DNA of 64,000 bases from Elysia crispata (taxonomy: Eukaryota > Mollusca > Gastropoda > Plakobranchidae). The notes beneath the pieces are model-generated. The model worked only from the letters and a program-made list of their open reading frames with translations. It had not been told where the DNA came from and searched no databases. Shown one piece after another: positions 8,428 to 17,800 of the stretch. How positions within the stretch are numbered: the first letter of the stretch is position 1; every line of letters starts with the position of its first letter. Both the position numbers and the translations under genes were made by a program. The DNA is taken from assembly GCA_033675545.1 (NCBI GenBank), contig JAWDGP010004873.1:1-64000 (forward strand). Direction: 5' to 3'.

Positions 8428-11163
8428 CTACAACTCCTCTTCACCAGTACTGCCACTGCTTGCGGCTTCTTCTGCTACTGGCTGCTTTTTGCGCCTCCTC
8501 TTCTGCTTCCCAGGGGGTGGGGCGTGTTGCTCTGCCTCCTCTTCCTCAGGCTCAGGCTCATCTGTTCTGGTCTCCTCAATAACCTCCTGCATGTGTTTGA
8601 TACGGTCTTCTCTGTCTTTGGTTGCGACGATATCGAGGTGCGCTTCGACCTGGTCCGCTGTCTGGGTACTCTTCTTGAAGTACCCCAGGAGAGCCCTGCT
8701 GGACTTTCTCTCATTCTCCTGATTGTTGTAGGTGAACGGGATGTTCGACAGGATGTCTACGATTGTATCCATGAAGTCGGACACGGTCATCTTGTTATCT
8801 ACGGCGCCCCGTATGATCTCATCCAGGGCGTATACCAGCGGGGCGCCCATCTGGAGTAACACGATTGGTCTCTTGGTGTAGGACGCTGCGGCGATCTGGA
8901 TCAGGGAGTTGAGCAGGGGATCGCCCATGAACGCGCCCGCACCCCATTTCCCGGTGGCCACCGGAACGCTCACGTCCGTCCCGTAAACTTCCGAGAAGGC
9001 AGACGTGGCCTTGTGGAACGCTCTCTTGATGGCGGATTCTTCGTACTGACGCCTGACGGAGTGCTCGTAGTTGATCGCGTCGAAGGCCACGATGGAGGCC
9101 AGAGCTCTCTGCTGTTGGTCAAGGGTGGACACGGCTGCGTCCGTGTCTGCGGGCGCGGTGAAGACGAAGTGCGCCCTGCCCAGGCGGCGCCTGCCGTATC
9201 CGCTGTGGTCGCTCATGCGCACCGCGCCCAACACCATGGCGGTCTCAGCGTCCTTGAGGGGTGGTATCAGGGCCCTTCCCACGAGCGCCTCCGGGGTGGT
9301 GATAAGCAGTATCTCCTCTTGCACGGCGCCTTCAGAGAACACACCACCTCCGAACCACTTGTTGGCAAAGTCGGCGTGGACCGCACCCTTGACGTCTTCT
9401 ATAGCCTTGCTGTGCTTGAGCGCTGCCAGTGGGGGCACGATGGGGTTCTTGGCGTCCCCGTGGATTGCGGGCTTGAGCATGAATGTGATCTGACGGTTGT
9501 TGTCGAACAGCTTCGTCTGGGGCTCCAGAGCCTTGATGAAGTAGTTCACCAGGCACTTTAATTTCTCAATCTGGCCATAAGCAAACAACTTGTCCATGGA
9601 CATGCTCTTGGCTGCGGACGAGGCATGCCGCCCGCCCTCCACCTTGAGCCTCCCTAGGAACGACATGGCGAGTATCAGAAACGCGTCCATGGCCGTCACG
9701 TTGATCGCGTCTCCCGGATTGACCAGGCGGTAGGCGGTGATCACCTTGTTCTTCATGGCGGTGCTCACATAGGCGTCGAGTTTGTGGATGAAGGCGCTGC
9801 CCGTGCGGTTAAAGTGGTACATCACGGTGGAGAGCTGATTCGTCGAGATTGTTCGGTGCTCCTTCTTGGACAGGCTGAACACCAGTCTGTTCTCTCGCGT
9901 CCACCGAAACGCGTCGGGCGTGTCCGCCTCTAGGGATCTCGACGGCGCTATAGGGGTGAACCTGGGGATGACCTCCTCCTGGTCGTCGCCTTGACCCATG
10001 CTGGTCTCAGGGGACACGGGGTTGAGACTGGCTATGGCCGTCGAAAGCACCCCCCCACCGTAGAACCGACGTCTCTTGGGCTTCTGGTTGTATGTCCGGC
10101 GGCGCTTGAGAGCGGTCTCACCCTGGAAAGTGCTGATCGGCCTCTTGCGCTTTCCAGAGAGGGCGGACTCGCCACCATCTCCCTCTTCTTCGGAGCCTTC
10201 TTCCGTTTCGATCACTTTGTCCGCAATCAGCTCGTCGCCGTTCTCCTGGATGAAGTCCATGAACGCGTCTCCCATCGGGTCCATGGTTAGCATCCTCCAC
10301 ACATCCTTCATGTCGGCGCCGTTATTGCTGTAGAAGCTGACGGGGGAGCCGTCGTAGGTCATCTTCCAGTTGGAACTGGGATTGTACACAAACCCTTCCA
10401 GGTACCAGTGCGGCTCCTCCTTTCCGTCCGCGGACTTGAACATGTATATGTCGGTGTTCTGGGAGCCGTGATTGAGGAAGTCCAGTATACCCAGGGGATA
10501 CACCAGGCTGTAATTCATCTCCCTGATCATCTCCCGGTTCTCGTACGAGGCGCTCGGGGTGACCACAAACTTGAGCTGCCAATCGCTGAACCCGGACGGG
10601 GGTCTGAACGTCATGTACACGTACCGCCTCGTGTCCTCATCCGATTTGCCGGAGTCGATCTCGCACATGGACACGGGTAGCCGTAGGGTGTCCTGCTTGG
10701 TGTAGCTTGTGCGGTCCACGTGACTCGCGCCGTAGATCAGGATGGGCTGGGCAGTTGCCATGTAGTCTTTGTGCCACTCTTTACACATGCTTATAGAGGT
10801 CACGCCGAACGGCCGTATGCTCTCCGCCACGCACATGGGGTCGATCTTGAAACTACCCCCGGTCAGCATGGCGCGGTACATGTCGGTGGCCTTCCCTTCC
10901 TGGTTTTTCATCACGTTCACCAACTCCGTGAGGGATATAAAGTCCTTAAAGTCAGTCCCCAGGATCTTCCTAGTCAGGTTGTGGACGGCGGGCATGCACC
11001 TGAACACCAACCTCCCCCCAGTGGGCCGCGCGATAGGGTCTATGCCCGCGCGGCCCATCGTGTACCTCGGCTCAGCCCAGTACTGGGTGAGTTCCTCATC
11101 CAGATCCTCGGGGGGTCCTCCGGGGAGGTAGCCGTCAGTAAATATACCCGAAGTGCTGGCCAT
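8428..11163 (-). CDS. PARG-domain protein (poly(ADP-ribose) glycohydrolase-like)
   Basis: The C-terminal half carries the catalytic signature of poly(ADP-ribose) glycohydrolases: FANKWFGGGVFSEGAVQEE near residue 600, with the glycine run followed by the catalytic QEE. A matching downstream TGKWGAGAFMGD element sits near 738, followed by a helix rich in small residues, the order seen in cellular PARG. PARG removes poly(ADP-ribose) chains made by host PARPs, so the likely role is to blunt ADP-ribose-based antiviral or DNA-damage signalling in the nucleus. The N-terminal 300 residues are unrecognised. They are followed by an acidic stretch and basic, NLS-like patches (KRKRP, PKRRR) near 340-375. 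The tail is acidic then Lys/Arg-rich (KQKRRRKK). A late-type motif lies at 11238-11247, 75 bases upstream of the ATG. The call for the domain is strong; the role is inferred. Confidence 0.82.
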   Translation of the reverse strand: MASTSGIFTDGYLPGGPPEDLDEELTQYWAEPRYTMGRAGIDPIARPTGGRLVFRCMPAVHNLTRKILGTDFKDFISLTELVNVMKNQEGKATDMYRAMLTGGSFKIDPMCVAESIRPFGVTSISMCKEWHKDYMATAQPILIYGASHVDRTSYTKQDTLRLPVSMCEIDSGKSDEDTRRYVYMTFRPPSGFSDWQLKFVVTPSASYENREMIREMNYSLVYPLGILDFLNHGSQNTDIYMFKSADGKEEPHWYLEGFVYNPSSNWKMTYDGSPVSFYSNNGADMKDVWRMLTMDPMGDAFMDFIQENGDELIADKVIETEEGSEEEGDGGESALSGKRKRPISTFQGETALKRRRTYNQKPKRRRFYGGGVLSTAIASLNPVSPETSMGQGDDQEEVIPRFTPIAPSRSLEADTPDAFRWTRENRLVFSLSKKEHRTISTNQLSTVMYHFNRTGSAFIHKLDAYVSTAMKNKVITAYRLVNPGDAINVTAMDAFLILAMSFLGRLKVEGGRHASSAAKSMSMDKLFAYGQIEKLKCLVNYFIKALEPQTKLFDNNRQITFMLKPAIHGDAKNPIVPPLAALKHSKAIEDVKGAVHADFANKWFGGGVFSEGAVQEEILLITTPEALVGRALIPPLKDAETAMVLGAVRMSDHSGYGRRRLGRAHFVFTAPADTDAAVSTLDQQQRALASIVAFDAINYEHSVRRQYEESAIKRAFHKATSAFSEVYGTDVSVPVATGKWGAGAFMGDPLLNSLIQIAAASYTKRPIVLLQMGAPLVYALDEIIRGAVDNKMTVSDFMDTIVDILSNIPFTYNNQENERKSSRALLGYFKKSTQTADQVEAHLDIVATKDREDRIKHMQEVIEETRTDEPEPEEEEAEQHAPPPGKQKRRRKKQPVAEEAASSGSTGEEEL

Positions 11164-11237
11164 GGTCAGGGGGGCAGATTCTGCTGCAGACTATACGTCA
11201 CGAGATATAACCCCTGCGTATAATTATACACACGCTG

Positions 11238-11247
11238 AACTAATACT
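11238..11247 (-). promoter_or_regulatory. Late-type motif AGTATTAGTT
   Basis: AACTAATACT on the plus strand reads AGTATTAGTT toward the PARG gene ATG at 11163. The same decamer recurs, with one-base variants, at 14866, 28645, 40335 and 43363. A palindromic AT run (TATAATTATA, about 11218-11227) lies between it and the gene. Confidence 0.5.
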
Positions 11248-11469
11248 TGAAGACGGTAAAGTTACTAACGGTACATGACAGAGGCAACAAAACACAGAAG
11301 TGAGTTTTGGGTTTTGTTTTTCAGTGTTTTAATTCAGAAAATAACACGTAGCATACAAATGAAACTATACATAAAATATACAGCAAAACGACGCAGCGCA
11401 TCAGTGGTTGTCATTTGGCGCCGCTGGTAACGATCGGGATCGATGGGTGGTGGCGTGATGAGGAGTGTC

Positions 11470-12033
11470 TCATAGAGTGTCTCTGGAGATGTTGCACGCA
11501 CGTTTGACAGCAATCACCAGGGGAATTCTCATAGGCTCCGGGAATTTGACAATGAAGTGGGCAATGCGGGGGGTCGGCAGCTTCGTCACCACAGTCCGGG
11601 TGTGCGTCGCACGGTAGTACAATGCTCCGAGGTCTAGCAGGTGGCCCTCTGAATCTCTCTTGCAGTAATACAGGCTGTCCGACAGGTCGGCGATGTTTGA
11701 GGTGGGTGTCAGGATGTGGAACGCGTGCCTCTTGACCAATCCGAACAGCGACTGGGGGGGCACCGTCAACAAGTCCGGACACGTCAAACCCAGACGTCTG
11801 GCCAACACCTCCGGTTTGTCACAGGAGTACTTCACGGGGAGGATGAAGTAGAAGGAGAACTGCATGCCAGTGTCCTTGGAGGGGTTGAGCACAAACAACT
11901 CTATGACATTGCAGTTGCTCACAAACTTGTCCAGGTCGCACCGCCGGGGAAACTCCGAGGACATCGCAAACATCTCAACGTACTCTGTGACGTACGGAGG
12001 TGAGTGTACACCGTTTGCTACTGTTGTGTCCAT
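11470..12033 (-). CDS. Unknown 187-residue protein under a palindrome/TATA promoter
   Basis: The family is not recognised. The chosen ATG (complement of 12031-12033) lies 79 bases below a strong minus-strand TATATAAA (12112-12119); the frame extends upstream only from a TTG and through the TATA box, so the longer version is rejected. The protein is compact with alternating strands and no membrane segment or signal peptide. Cys residues are scattered without a zinc pattern. Two 46-nt palindromes and a CCAAT box (CCAAT at about 12145) sit just upstream of the TATA. A minus-strand ATTAAA (plus 11328-11333) may be its polyadenylation signal. Confidence 0.75.
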   Translation of the reverse strand: MDTTVANGVHSPPYVTEYVEMFAMSSEFPRRCDLDKFVSNCNVIELFVLNPSKDTGMQFSFYFILPVKYSCDKPEVLARRLGLTCPDLLTVPPQSLFGLVKRHAFHILTPTSNIADLSDSLYYCKRDSEGHLLDLGALYYRATHTRTVVTKLPTPRIAHFIVKFPEPMRIPLVIAVKRACNISRDTL

Positions 12034-12111
12034 GGTGAGAGAGAGCTGGCGGCTGGCAGTACGTCTCAGCTGCGAGATTGTTGAATGAAGCGATGTGGAG
12101 AGCAACCTTGG

Positions 12112-12119
12112 TTTATATA
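12112..12119 (-). promoter_or_regulatory. TATA box for the 187-residue gene
   Basis: TTTATATA on the plus strand reads TATATAAA on the minus strand, 79 bases before the ATG. The palindrome cluster at 12168-12281 begins about 50 bases further upstream. Confidence 0.7.
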
Positions 12120-12167
12120 GTCCAGATCAGCTGATGATACACGACCAATCAAATCGCCGGAGCAAGC

Positions 12168-12281
12168 GAGTGAACGGAGGGGTGGTATGGTCCAGTGGTC
12201 CGTTCACTCAGCACCACCCCCTTGACACCGCCGCTCTGAGTGAACGGAGGGGTGGTAGGTACCTATGGTCCGTTCACTCAG
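12168..12281. repeat. Palindrome cluster B (2 copies)
   Basis: Two copies of the family palindrome occur at about 12168-12209 and 12236-12281, with arms CTGAGTGAACGGA and TCCGTTCACTCAG around a GGTACC-like or degenerate centre. The right-hand copy overlaps the stop codon of the RING gene at 12278-12280. The cluster is upstream of the TATA box at 12112. Confidence 0.9.
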
Positions 12282-13762
12282 GGAACCTGCAACTTTTTGG
12301 GCGCCTTTACACCTCTCCGCATGGCCGTGTACTCCGGTCTGTGTCTATCCATCATCTTCTGGGACCACTTCTGGATGGTATGGCGTTTAGTGCTCTTTAG
12401 GTTGCTCTTGTCCTCCCGGGCCACCGTGTCGCAGAGGCACGCCAAATGGTAGGTGGGACACAGATACGACTTCTTGGTGGAGAACAGCTCCAAGAACAGG
12501 TGCTGAGCGGCCACCGGGTTCATCAGGGACGACGGCTGCTTGACCAGGGAGTAAAAATGGATAAACTTCAGTCTGTTGAACTCGCACTCCGGACTCTCAT
12601 AGTGCGCCCGCATGTCTTCGGTCTCCTCCGCGGTCATTCGCATGACTCTGCACGCCTTCACCACGGCGGTTGATACGTTGGTCGACTCCCTGTATTTGGA
12701 GACGAGACCGGCGATTTCACTCAACTTCTCGTGTTTCTCCAGGCACATCATCGCGTTGCATACCTTGCAGTTGTGGAACGCTCTGAGGCAATTTACGGCC
12801 AACGGGGTCACGTCATCGTCGGCGCCGTCTTTCGGTTGCTTCGGGTCCGGTTGGACCGGCGGCGTGTAATCCCATTTGTAAGAGTTTTCCCACCTGACCC
12901 GAGTGGTGGTGGCCGTGTCCGCGATGTCCGCGGGTACGAACAGACCGCCGTCGTCATCATCGTCTTCGTCGTCGTCGACCCCACCGTCCCTGGCGTTGCG
13001 ACCGAACTTGGCGGCCCCACCACCCTCCCTCAGAGCATCCTCACCGCCTTCCTGGATGGTGCTAAGCACCTGCTTGCTGGTGTTACAGACACACCCGGCG
13101 TAGGCCTCGTTGGCGATGGTGGTGACAAAGTTGGCCAGCTCGTCAATCTCGGGGAAGTCGAACACGATGGAGTGGAGCATCTTGCACACAAAATCTGAGA
13201 TGTACGCCTTGTGGTGGAAGTCGGTGGACGACTTTTTTGTGTCGCAATGGTGGAGGAAGAAGTGAAAATAAACGTCTTTTGGGGAAATGTCTTGACACGC
13301 GTTCCAGCCGTACAGAAAATGGAGGCACGTTATGGCGTCTAAGATGAGATTCTGAGTCAGCGTGGAGCAGGAGTAGAAGAGATTCAGCAGCGTGATATCC
13401 ACCGAGGGGGCCTTGGCGCGCAACAGACATACACTGCAGACCTCCGTATGTTGGTAGTCCTGCCGGTTGGTCCACTTTTTCGCAATGATCTCCCGGGCCG
13501 TCTCGTAGGCCCCTCGAACTCGACCCGAGAACAATACATCAAACGCTGAGATCGGCGGGTCAGTGCTCCGGCTCAGAATCCCGTGGTGTTTAGGATCCAT
13601 CTCCACTAACTCTGTCATCGGCGTCCTGCACATGGGGCACGGCGGGTCATCATCCGGGAGACCTTTCCGGCACGTGGTACAGACGAAGTGGAAGCATTGG
13701 GAGCTGACCAGAACGCGACCTTCGGGGGGTGCGCGGCAGATGCAGCAGTCTTGCAATGGCAT
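12278..13762 (-). CDS. RING-finger protein, probable E3 ubiquitin ligase
   Basis: A C3HC4 RING finger occupies the N-terminus: C6-x2-C9, C23-x-H25, C28-x2-C31 and C42-x2-C45, with correct spacing and Pro-rich loops. Proteins of this form usually recruit E2 enzymes and ubiquitinate host or viral targets; several RING proteins are known in ostreid herpesvirus 1. Residues about 260-275 are a nearly pure Asp run flanked by Gly-rich sequence. The remainder has scattered Cys residues but is otherwise unrecognised. The stop codon lies inside the right arm of a family palindrome. The start ATG at 13762 places the first Cys at residue 6, as expected for an N-terminal RING. Substrates are unknown. Confidence 0.85.
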   Translation of the reverse strand: MPLQDCCICRAPPEGRVLVSSQCFHFVCTTCRKGLPDDDPPCPMCRTPMTELVEMDPKHHGILSRSTDPPISAFDVLFSGRVRGAYETAREIIAKKWTNRQDYQHTEVCSVCLLRAKAPSVDITLLNLFYSCSTLTQNLILDAITCLHFLYGWNACQDISPKDVYFHFFLHHCDTKKSSTDFHHKAYISDFVCKMLHSIVFDFPEIDELANFVTTIANEAYAGCVCNTSKQVLSTIQEGGEDALREGGGAAKFGRNARDGGVDDDEDDDDDGGLFVPADIADTATTTRVRWENSYKWDYTPPVQPDPKQPKDGADDDVTPLAVNCLRAFHNCKVCNAMMCLEKHEKLSEIAGLVSKYRESTNVSTAVVKACRVMRMTAEETEDMRAHYESPECEFNRLKFIHFYSLVKQPSSLMNPVAAQHLFLELFSTKKSYLCPTYHLACLCDTVAREDKSNLKSTKRHTIQKWSQKMMDRHRPEYTAMRRGVKAPKKLQVP

Positions 13763-13892
13763 GATGCATGTATATACAATTAGAGGATTGAATTAAACAC
13801 AATCGATCACTTGGGTTGACACAGGACGATGGATGGATGCACTACCATATTCCCAACTAACAACCAAGGCGACTGGGGGGTAATACGAGGTC

Positions 13893-14813
13893 TTAGTCTT
13901 GCTTCTTGCCGGCGGGCACACCCAGCTGTACGTAGATGAAGAACTTGTAGATGGTGAGGAAGACGGCGACAAAGAAGACGGCCAGGGTCAAGATTTCGCA
14001 GAAGTCGACCTGAGCCTGGAAGTCGACCGTGAAGTTGAGTGCAAAGACCGCGCCGATAGCGTATTGCATGAATACGCAGCCGTTGCAAGGGTGTCGAAAG
14101 AGGAGGAAATCCATAATCGCTACGATGATCAGGAAGCCAAGTAATACTAAGGATACAATGGCAACGTCGCTTTCCCGCACAAGATTGTAGTCGTTGTGTG
14201 TTACATAGCGGGCCACGTAGATAAGCGTGAGCATCATGTTGTACGTGGTGAGTCCCCAGATGGAATTTGCGACCATGTACTCGTCGATGATCCTCCACCA
14301 CCGACCCCGGCCGGCCGGCGATAGAGAGTCTTCGTCTTCGTCTGTGGCCAGGGGCTCGTACAGCTGCCGGCTCTTCGCCTTGATGGACTCCAGGCAATAC
14401 AGGCTGAGGTACACCAGGCTGATGACCGCGAACAACGCCATGGTGATGATCATGGCGATGAGAGTGGTGTTGTCATACTCTGAAACCTTCGCTTCGGTGG
14501 CCAGGTCGTAGATGTTGTCAATGATGCCTGGAAGCATCAGCAGAGGGAAGAACAACATCTTCGCGGTCACCCGAAAGTTCTTGTAATTGCATATGTTGTA
14601 AAAATAGATGGTGTAGCACATGAAGGCCAACGGCCATGCTGCCAGGAATCCCACCAGTGACGTCTTGAAGTAGAGCGGGTTAGAAAAGGCGGTCCCATTG
14701 ACGTACAGAATCTGGTGGACGGTTCCCGAGGGTGGTCCCGTCTTCCAATCACCCGACGTCGCAACGGGCGGAGGGGGTGTTGTGGTGGTCATCGGAGCTA
14801 TAGTGGCTGCCAT
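13893..14813 (-). CDS. Seven-span integral membrane protein
   Basis: After a Thr/Pro-rich, probably lumenal or extracellular N-terminus (residues 1-45, with an NGT sequon), seven hydrophobic segments follow: roughly residues 52-72, 85-105, 118-143, 178-202, 215-238, 242-265 and 270-292. A charged loop near 145-170 includes an acidic ATDEDEDS stretch. The C-terminus is a short basic tail (GKKQD). The layout resembles multi-span envelope proteins such as herpesvirus glycoprotein M or a GPCR-like protein, but no signature residue of either family is seen. The late-type motif at 14866-14875, 53 bases upstream of the ATG, supports a virion role. Confidence 0.8.
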   Translation of the reverse strand: MAATIAPMTTTTPPPPVATSGDWKTGPPSGTVHQILYVNGTAFSNPLYFKTSLVGFLAAWPLAFMCYTIYFYNICNYKNFRVTAKMLFFPLLMLPGIIDNIYDLATEAKVSEYDNTTLIAMIITMALFAVISLVYLSLYCLESIKAKSRQLYEPLATDEDEDSLSPAGRGRWWRIIDEYMVANSIWGLTTYNMMLTLIYVARYVTHNDYNLVRESDVAIVSLVLLGFLIIVAIMDFLLFRHPCNGCVFMQYAIGAVFALNFTVDFQAQVDFCEILTLAVFFVAVFLTIYKFFIYVQLGVPAGKKQD

Positions 14814-14865
14814 GGTGTAAGTACGATTGGTACACTACTTGTAAATGATCCATGCATGCCTCCGC

Positions 14866-14875
14866 AACTAATACT
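14866..14875 (-). promoter_or_regulatory. Late-type motif upstream of the membrane protein
   Basis: AACTAATACT on the plus strand reads AGTATTAGTT in the direction of the seven-span protein gene, 53 bases before its ATG. It falls in the 76-base gap after the giant gene's stop. Confidence 0.5.
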
Positions 14876-14889
14876 GTCTCTCCCTTTGA

Positions 14890-17800
14890 TCACAGGCTGT
14901 CCAACCATATCTGATCCGTCAGCTTATCATACAACTGTGACACACTCATTCCGTCCACTTTGGATAGTGCAGGTCTCAGGATGTCCATGTCTGATTGCTC
15001 GAAGCAACAGTATGTTATGTTTCTGTCGCAGTAGGTAGTGACCATCAGCTGAATGAGAAACTTCAACTTTCTGTCCCCTCTGAACGCTCCACCCCCCCAA
15101 TTACCAGTCCTGATCGTTTCGTAATCCGGGTGGCTGAATGCGACGTAGGCTTTATGTAGCTCTCGGTCAATCATTGGTGACGCGTACTGGCTCTCCTCTT
15201 GATTCTTAAAGTCCAACGCGTCCATAGCCACGAAGTTGCCACGGACCGACCCTGGGAAGGTCATGCGTTGAGGTTGGACATCACCGTCGTCGCCGTAGGC
15301 GTAGTCGCAGACCCGTCCGGCGTTCTTGATGAATACCGCCTCGTCCGGCTGGATGGAGTTGTTCATCATTACTTTGCTCAACAGCAGCTCTGGGTAGGTC
15401 AAGAACAGCAGATCCTCCTGTACCAGGCCGCTGCCCAGTACCCCGCCGCCGATGTTGCGATTAGCAAAGTCCACCATCAGCACGGCTGGATCCTCCTGCA
15501 CGTCAAAGTCCTGGATGCTGTTTGTGCCATCGCTCTCCATCAGAATCATTTCCACATTCCTCTTGTTTATCCTATCCTGGACACGCGACCAATCCACTCT
15601 GGTGGGTATTCTGCGCATGCTGTACTCCACCATCTCCCCTCGGACCGAATCGCGATACAACGGATTGTCCACCGCCGCTACCACGTAGTCCACAAACTTC
15701 TGCTTGACGTCAGCCCTCTTGAAGGAGCCCTCGTGTATCTTCACGGCGTTGATGTTTCTGTTCTTGTGGGGCGGCCTCTCGCCGGGGATCTTGTCAAACA
15801 TCAGGGTGCGGGTCTTGAGGGCGGCCCTGAGGAGAAGAGCGGCCAACTCCCCATCCACGTACACAGTCTTGTTCGCACTCAGGGTAGGCACAGGAAGTCG
15901 GTAGATGCGTCGGTCAGGATCTCCGGTGTCCGTGACAGATACGTCTCCGGGCATCATGATGCCCTTGTGGGTAGGATCAAAGTGATTTGGTTCCTTGGCC
16001 GGTCCACCACCCACGGCCTGACTGCCGGGTTGGATCAGATGGTCTATGTACATAGCGTCGTCCATCTGGAAGTCCGCCAGGGCGTCGTCCGAGTCGTACA
16101 GCATGGTGGGGGGCTCGACCCACCCGAAGAAGGCCTGGGATTTGGTATGGGTGTACAGGCGCACCCCGAGAATCAGGCTGGTGGCCACCAGGGCGAACGT
16201 GTCGGCCCACTCGTTGGGTACGGCCATCTTGTCGAGCACTCCCGGCTCAGGCGTAAACCTACGCGAGATGTCCTCCTTGGCCATCCTCGACGCCCTAGCA
16301 ATGTAGTCGCGCAACACCGCGTGCTTCGTCTCGGTACCAAAGATGATGGTGGACAGAGACCTGTAGTAGCAGTTGCCGTCACCCCTCACTCGCTGCTCGC
16401 CCAACAGCTGACCGGGGTCTTTTCTGGGAAGGGGGGAGAACCCGATGGCATAATTGGTCCGCGGATAAGAGTTTGGGTTCAACCCAAACACGTTCTGGAT
16501 AACGTTGCGTCGCCACGTCTCGCTCACGGGTCTGTACTGGATGTTAACTCCTTCGGATTCTCCCACGAAGTTTATCAAGGGGTTGACCGCGCACGCAGTC
16601 TCAGGCCGTTGCGGTTCGTCCTCTGTACCCATGGCTGCCTCTGGATTGTCAACGACGGTCTTGGGGGCGTTCCTTCGGCGCATGCTACGCATCATCAAAG
16701 GTACGTACGCCGGTGTCATCGCCTGTACGTCAGTCTGATAGTAAGACATAGACTTGCCAGAATAGAAATCTCGACCAGATTCTTTTGGGGGTTTCACCGG
16801 GTTCTGGCGCTTCTCTACGGGCCGCCCCAGCAGCTCCAGAGCAAGTTTCTCCCGTCGCCGGTCAACGTCGGTAAGCATCTCGTCGGCCGCCTGAACTTCA
16901 GCCAAGACCGCCCTGCGGTGCGTGTCAACGTCCTCCAGAGTGTCGTCAATCATGGGGGACCGTACGGATTGGCGCAGGACCAGCAACCTGTCAGTGATCA
17001 TCTTCCTCTTTGTCTTGTCTAGATCCACGATCTCACCCAGGAGTCTGCGAATGGTGTAGATGTCAATGGGGTCCACCGGTTGGCCCGCGAGAAGGCTGGC
17101 GTTGACAGCGTGAATCCTCATCTTCACCTCGTTAATCATTGTGGACTGCAGAGCGTACACCGCGCCCTCGTCCCTGGAAATGGCGGAGGCGACCTTGTAG
17201 ACGTTGTAGCTGGACGGCGCCAGGGGTCTGGTTATGACGTCCGCCAGGCGACTCAGGCCCTTCGGTGCGCTTTCGCGGTCTACCTCCAGGCCCGCCAGAC
17301 CCATCTGCGCGTGCAGAGCCACGACGTAGCGACCGTATCCGTGCAAGAGCAGCAGGCGTTTCAGCGGCGGATACACGGCCTTGATGCGTACTGTAAACCT
17401 CGCCGTATACGTGGGAAGCCTCCTGAGCAGGTTGTCGCCTCTGTATTCAGCCTTCAGTCCTAGGTATCGAAACACATCCACCACCAGTTGCCGAAACTTC
17501 CCGTTCAGCTCCGGGAGCTCGTCCAGTGACACGTCGACCTCGTTGAAAGCGTCCAGGATGTCCGCCACACTCTCCGGATCGAAATCGTTCCAGTTCACCT
17601 CCCTGGAGTCGAACCCGTAGGCCTCGGCGGCTCGGTCAATGGCTTTCTGGGACGCCCCGCGGGCCTGAAACAGGGCGTACATCTCCTCCACCTCAGCGGC
17701 GGCCCTGAGTGATTCCTGCTCGCGCTCGTTGTTGGGGTAGACTATGAACACCTCCTTGATCTGCGCCAGTTCCGCCGCCGTCACAAGTTGATCTGGGAAC

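Noticed and set aside
15199-17022. A 607-codon plus-strand open frame opposite the giant gene.
   Set aside because: It mirrors the codon pattern of the minus-strand OTU/PARG-coding region, has no promoter elements, and its translation is His/Val/Arg-rich shadow sequence.
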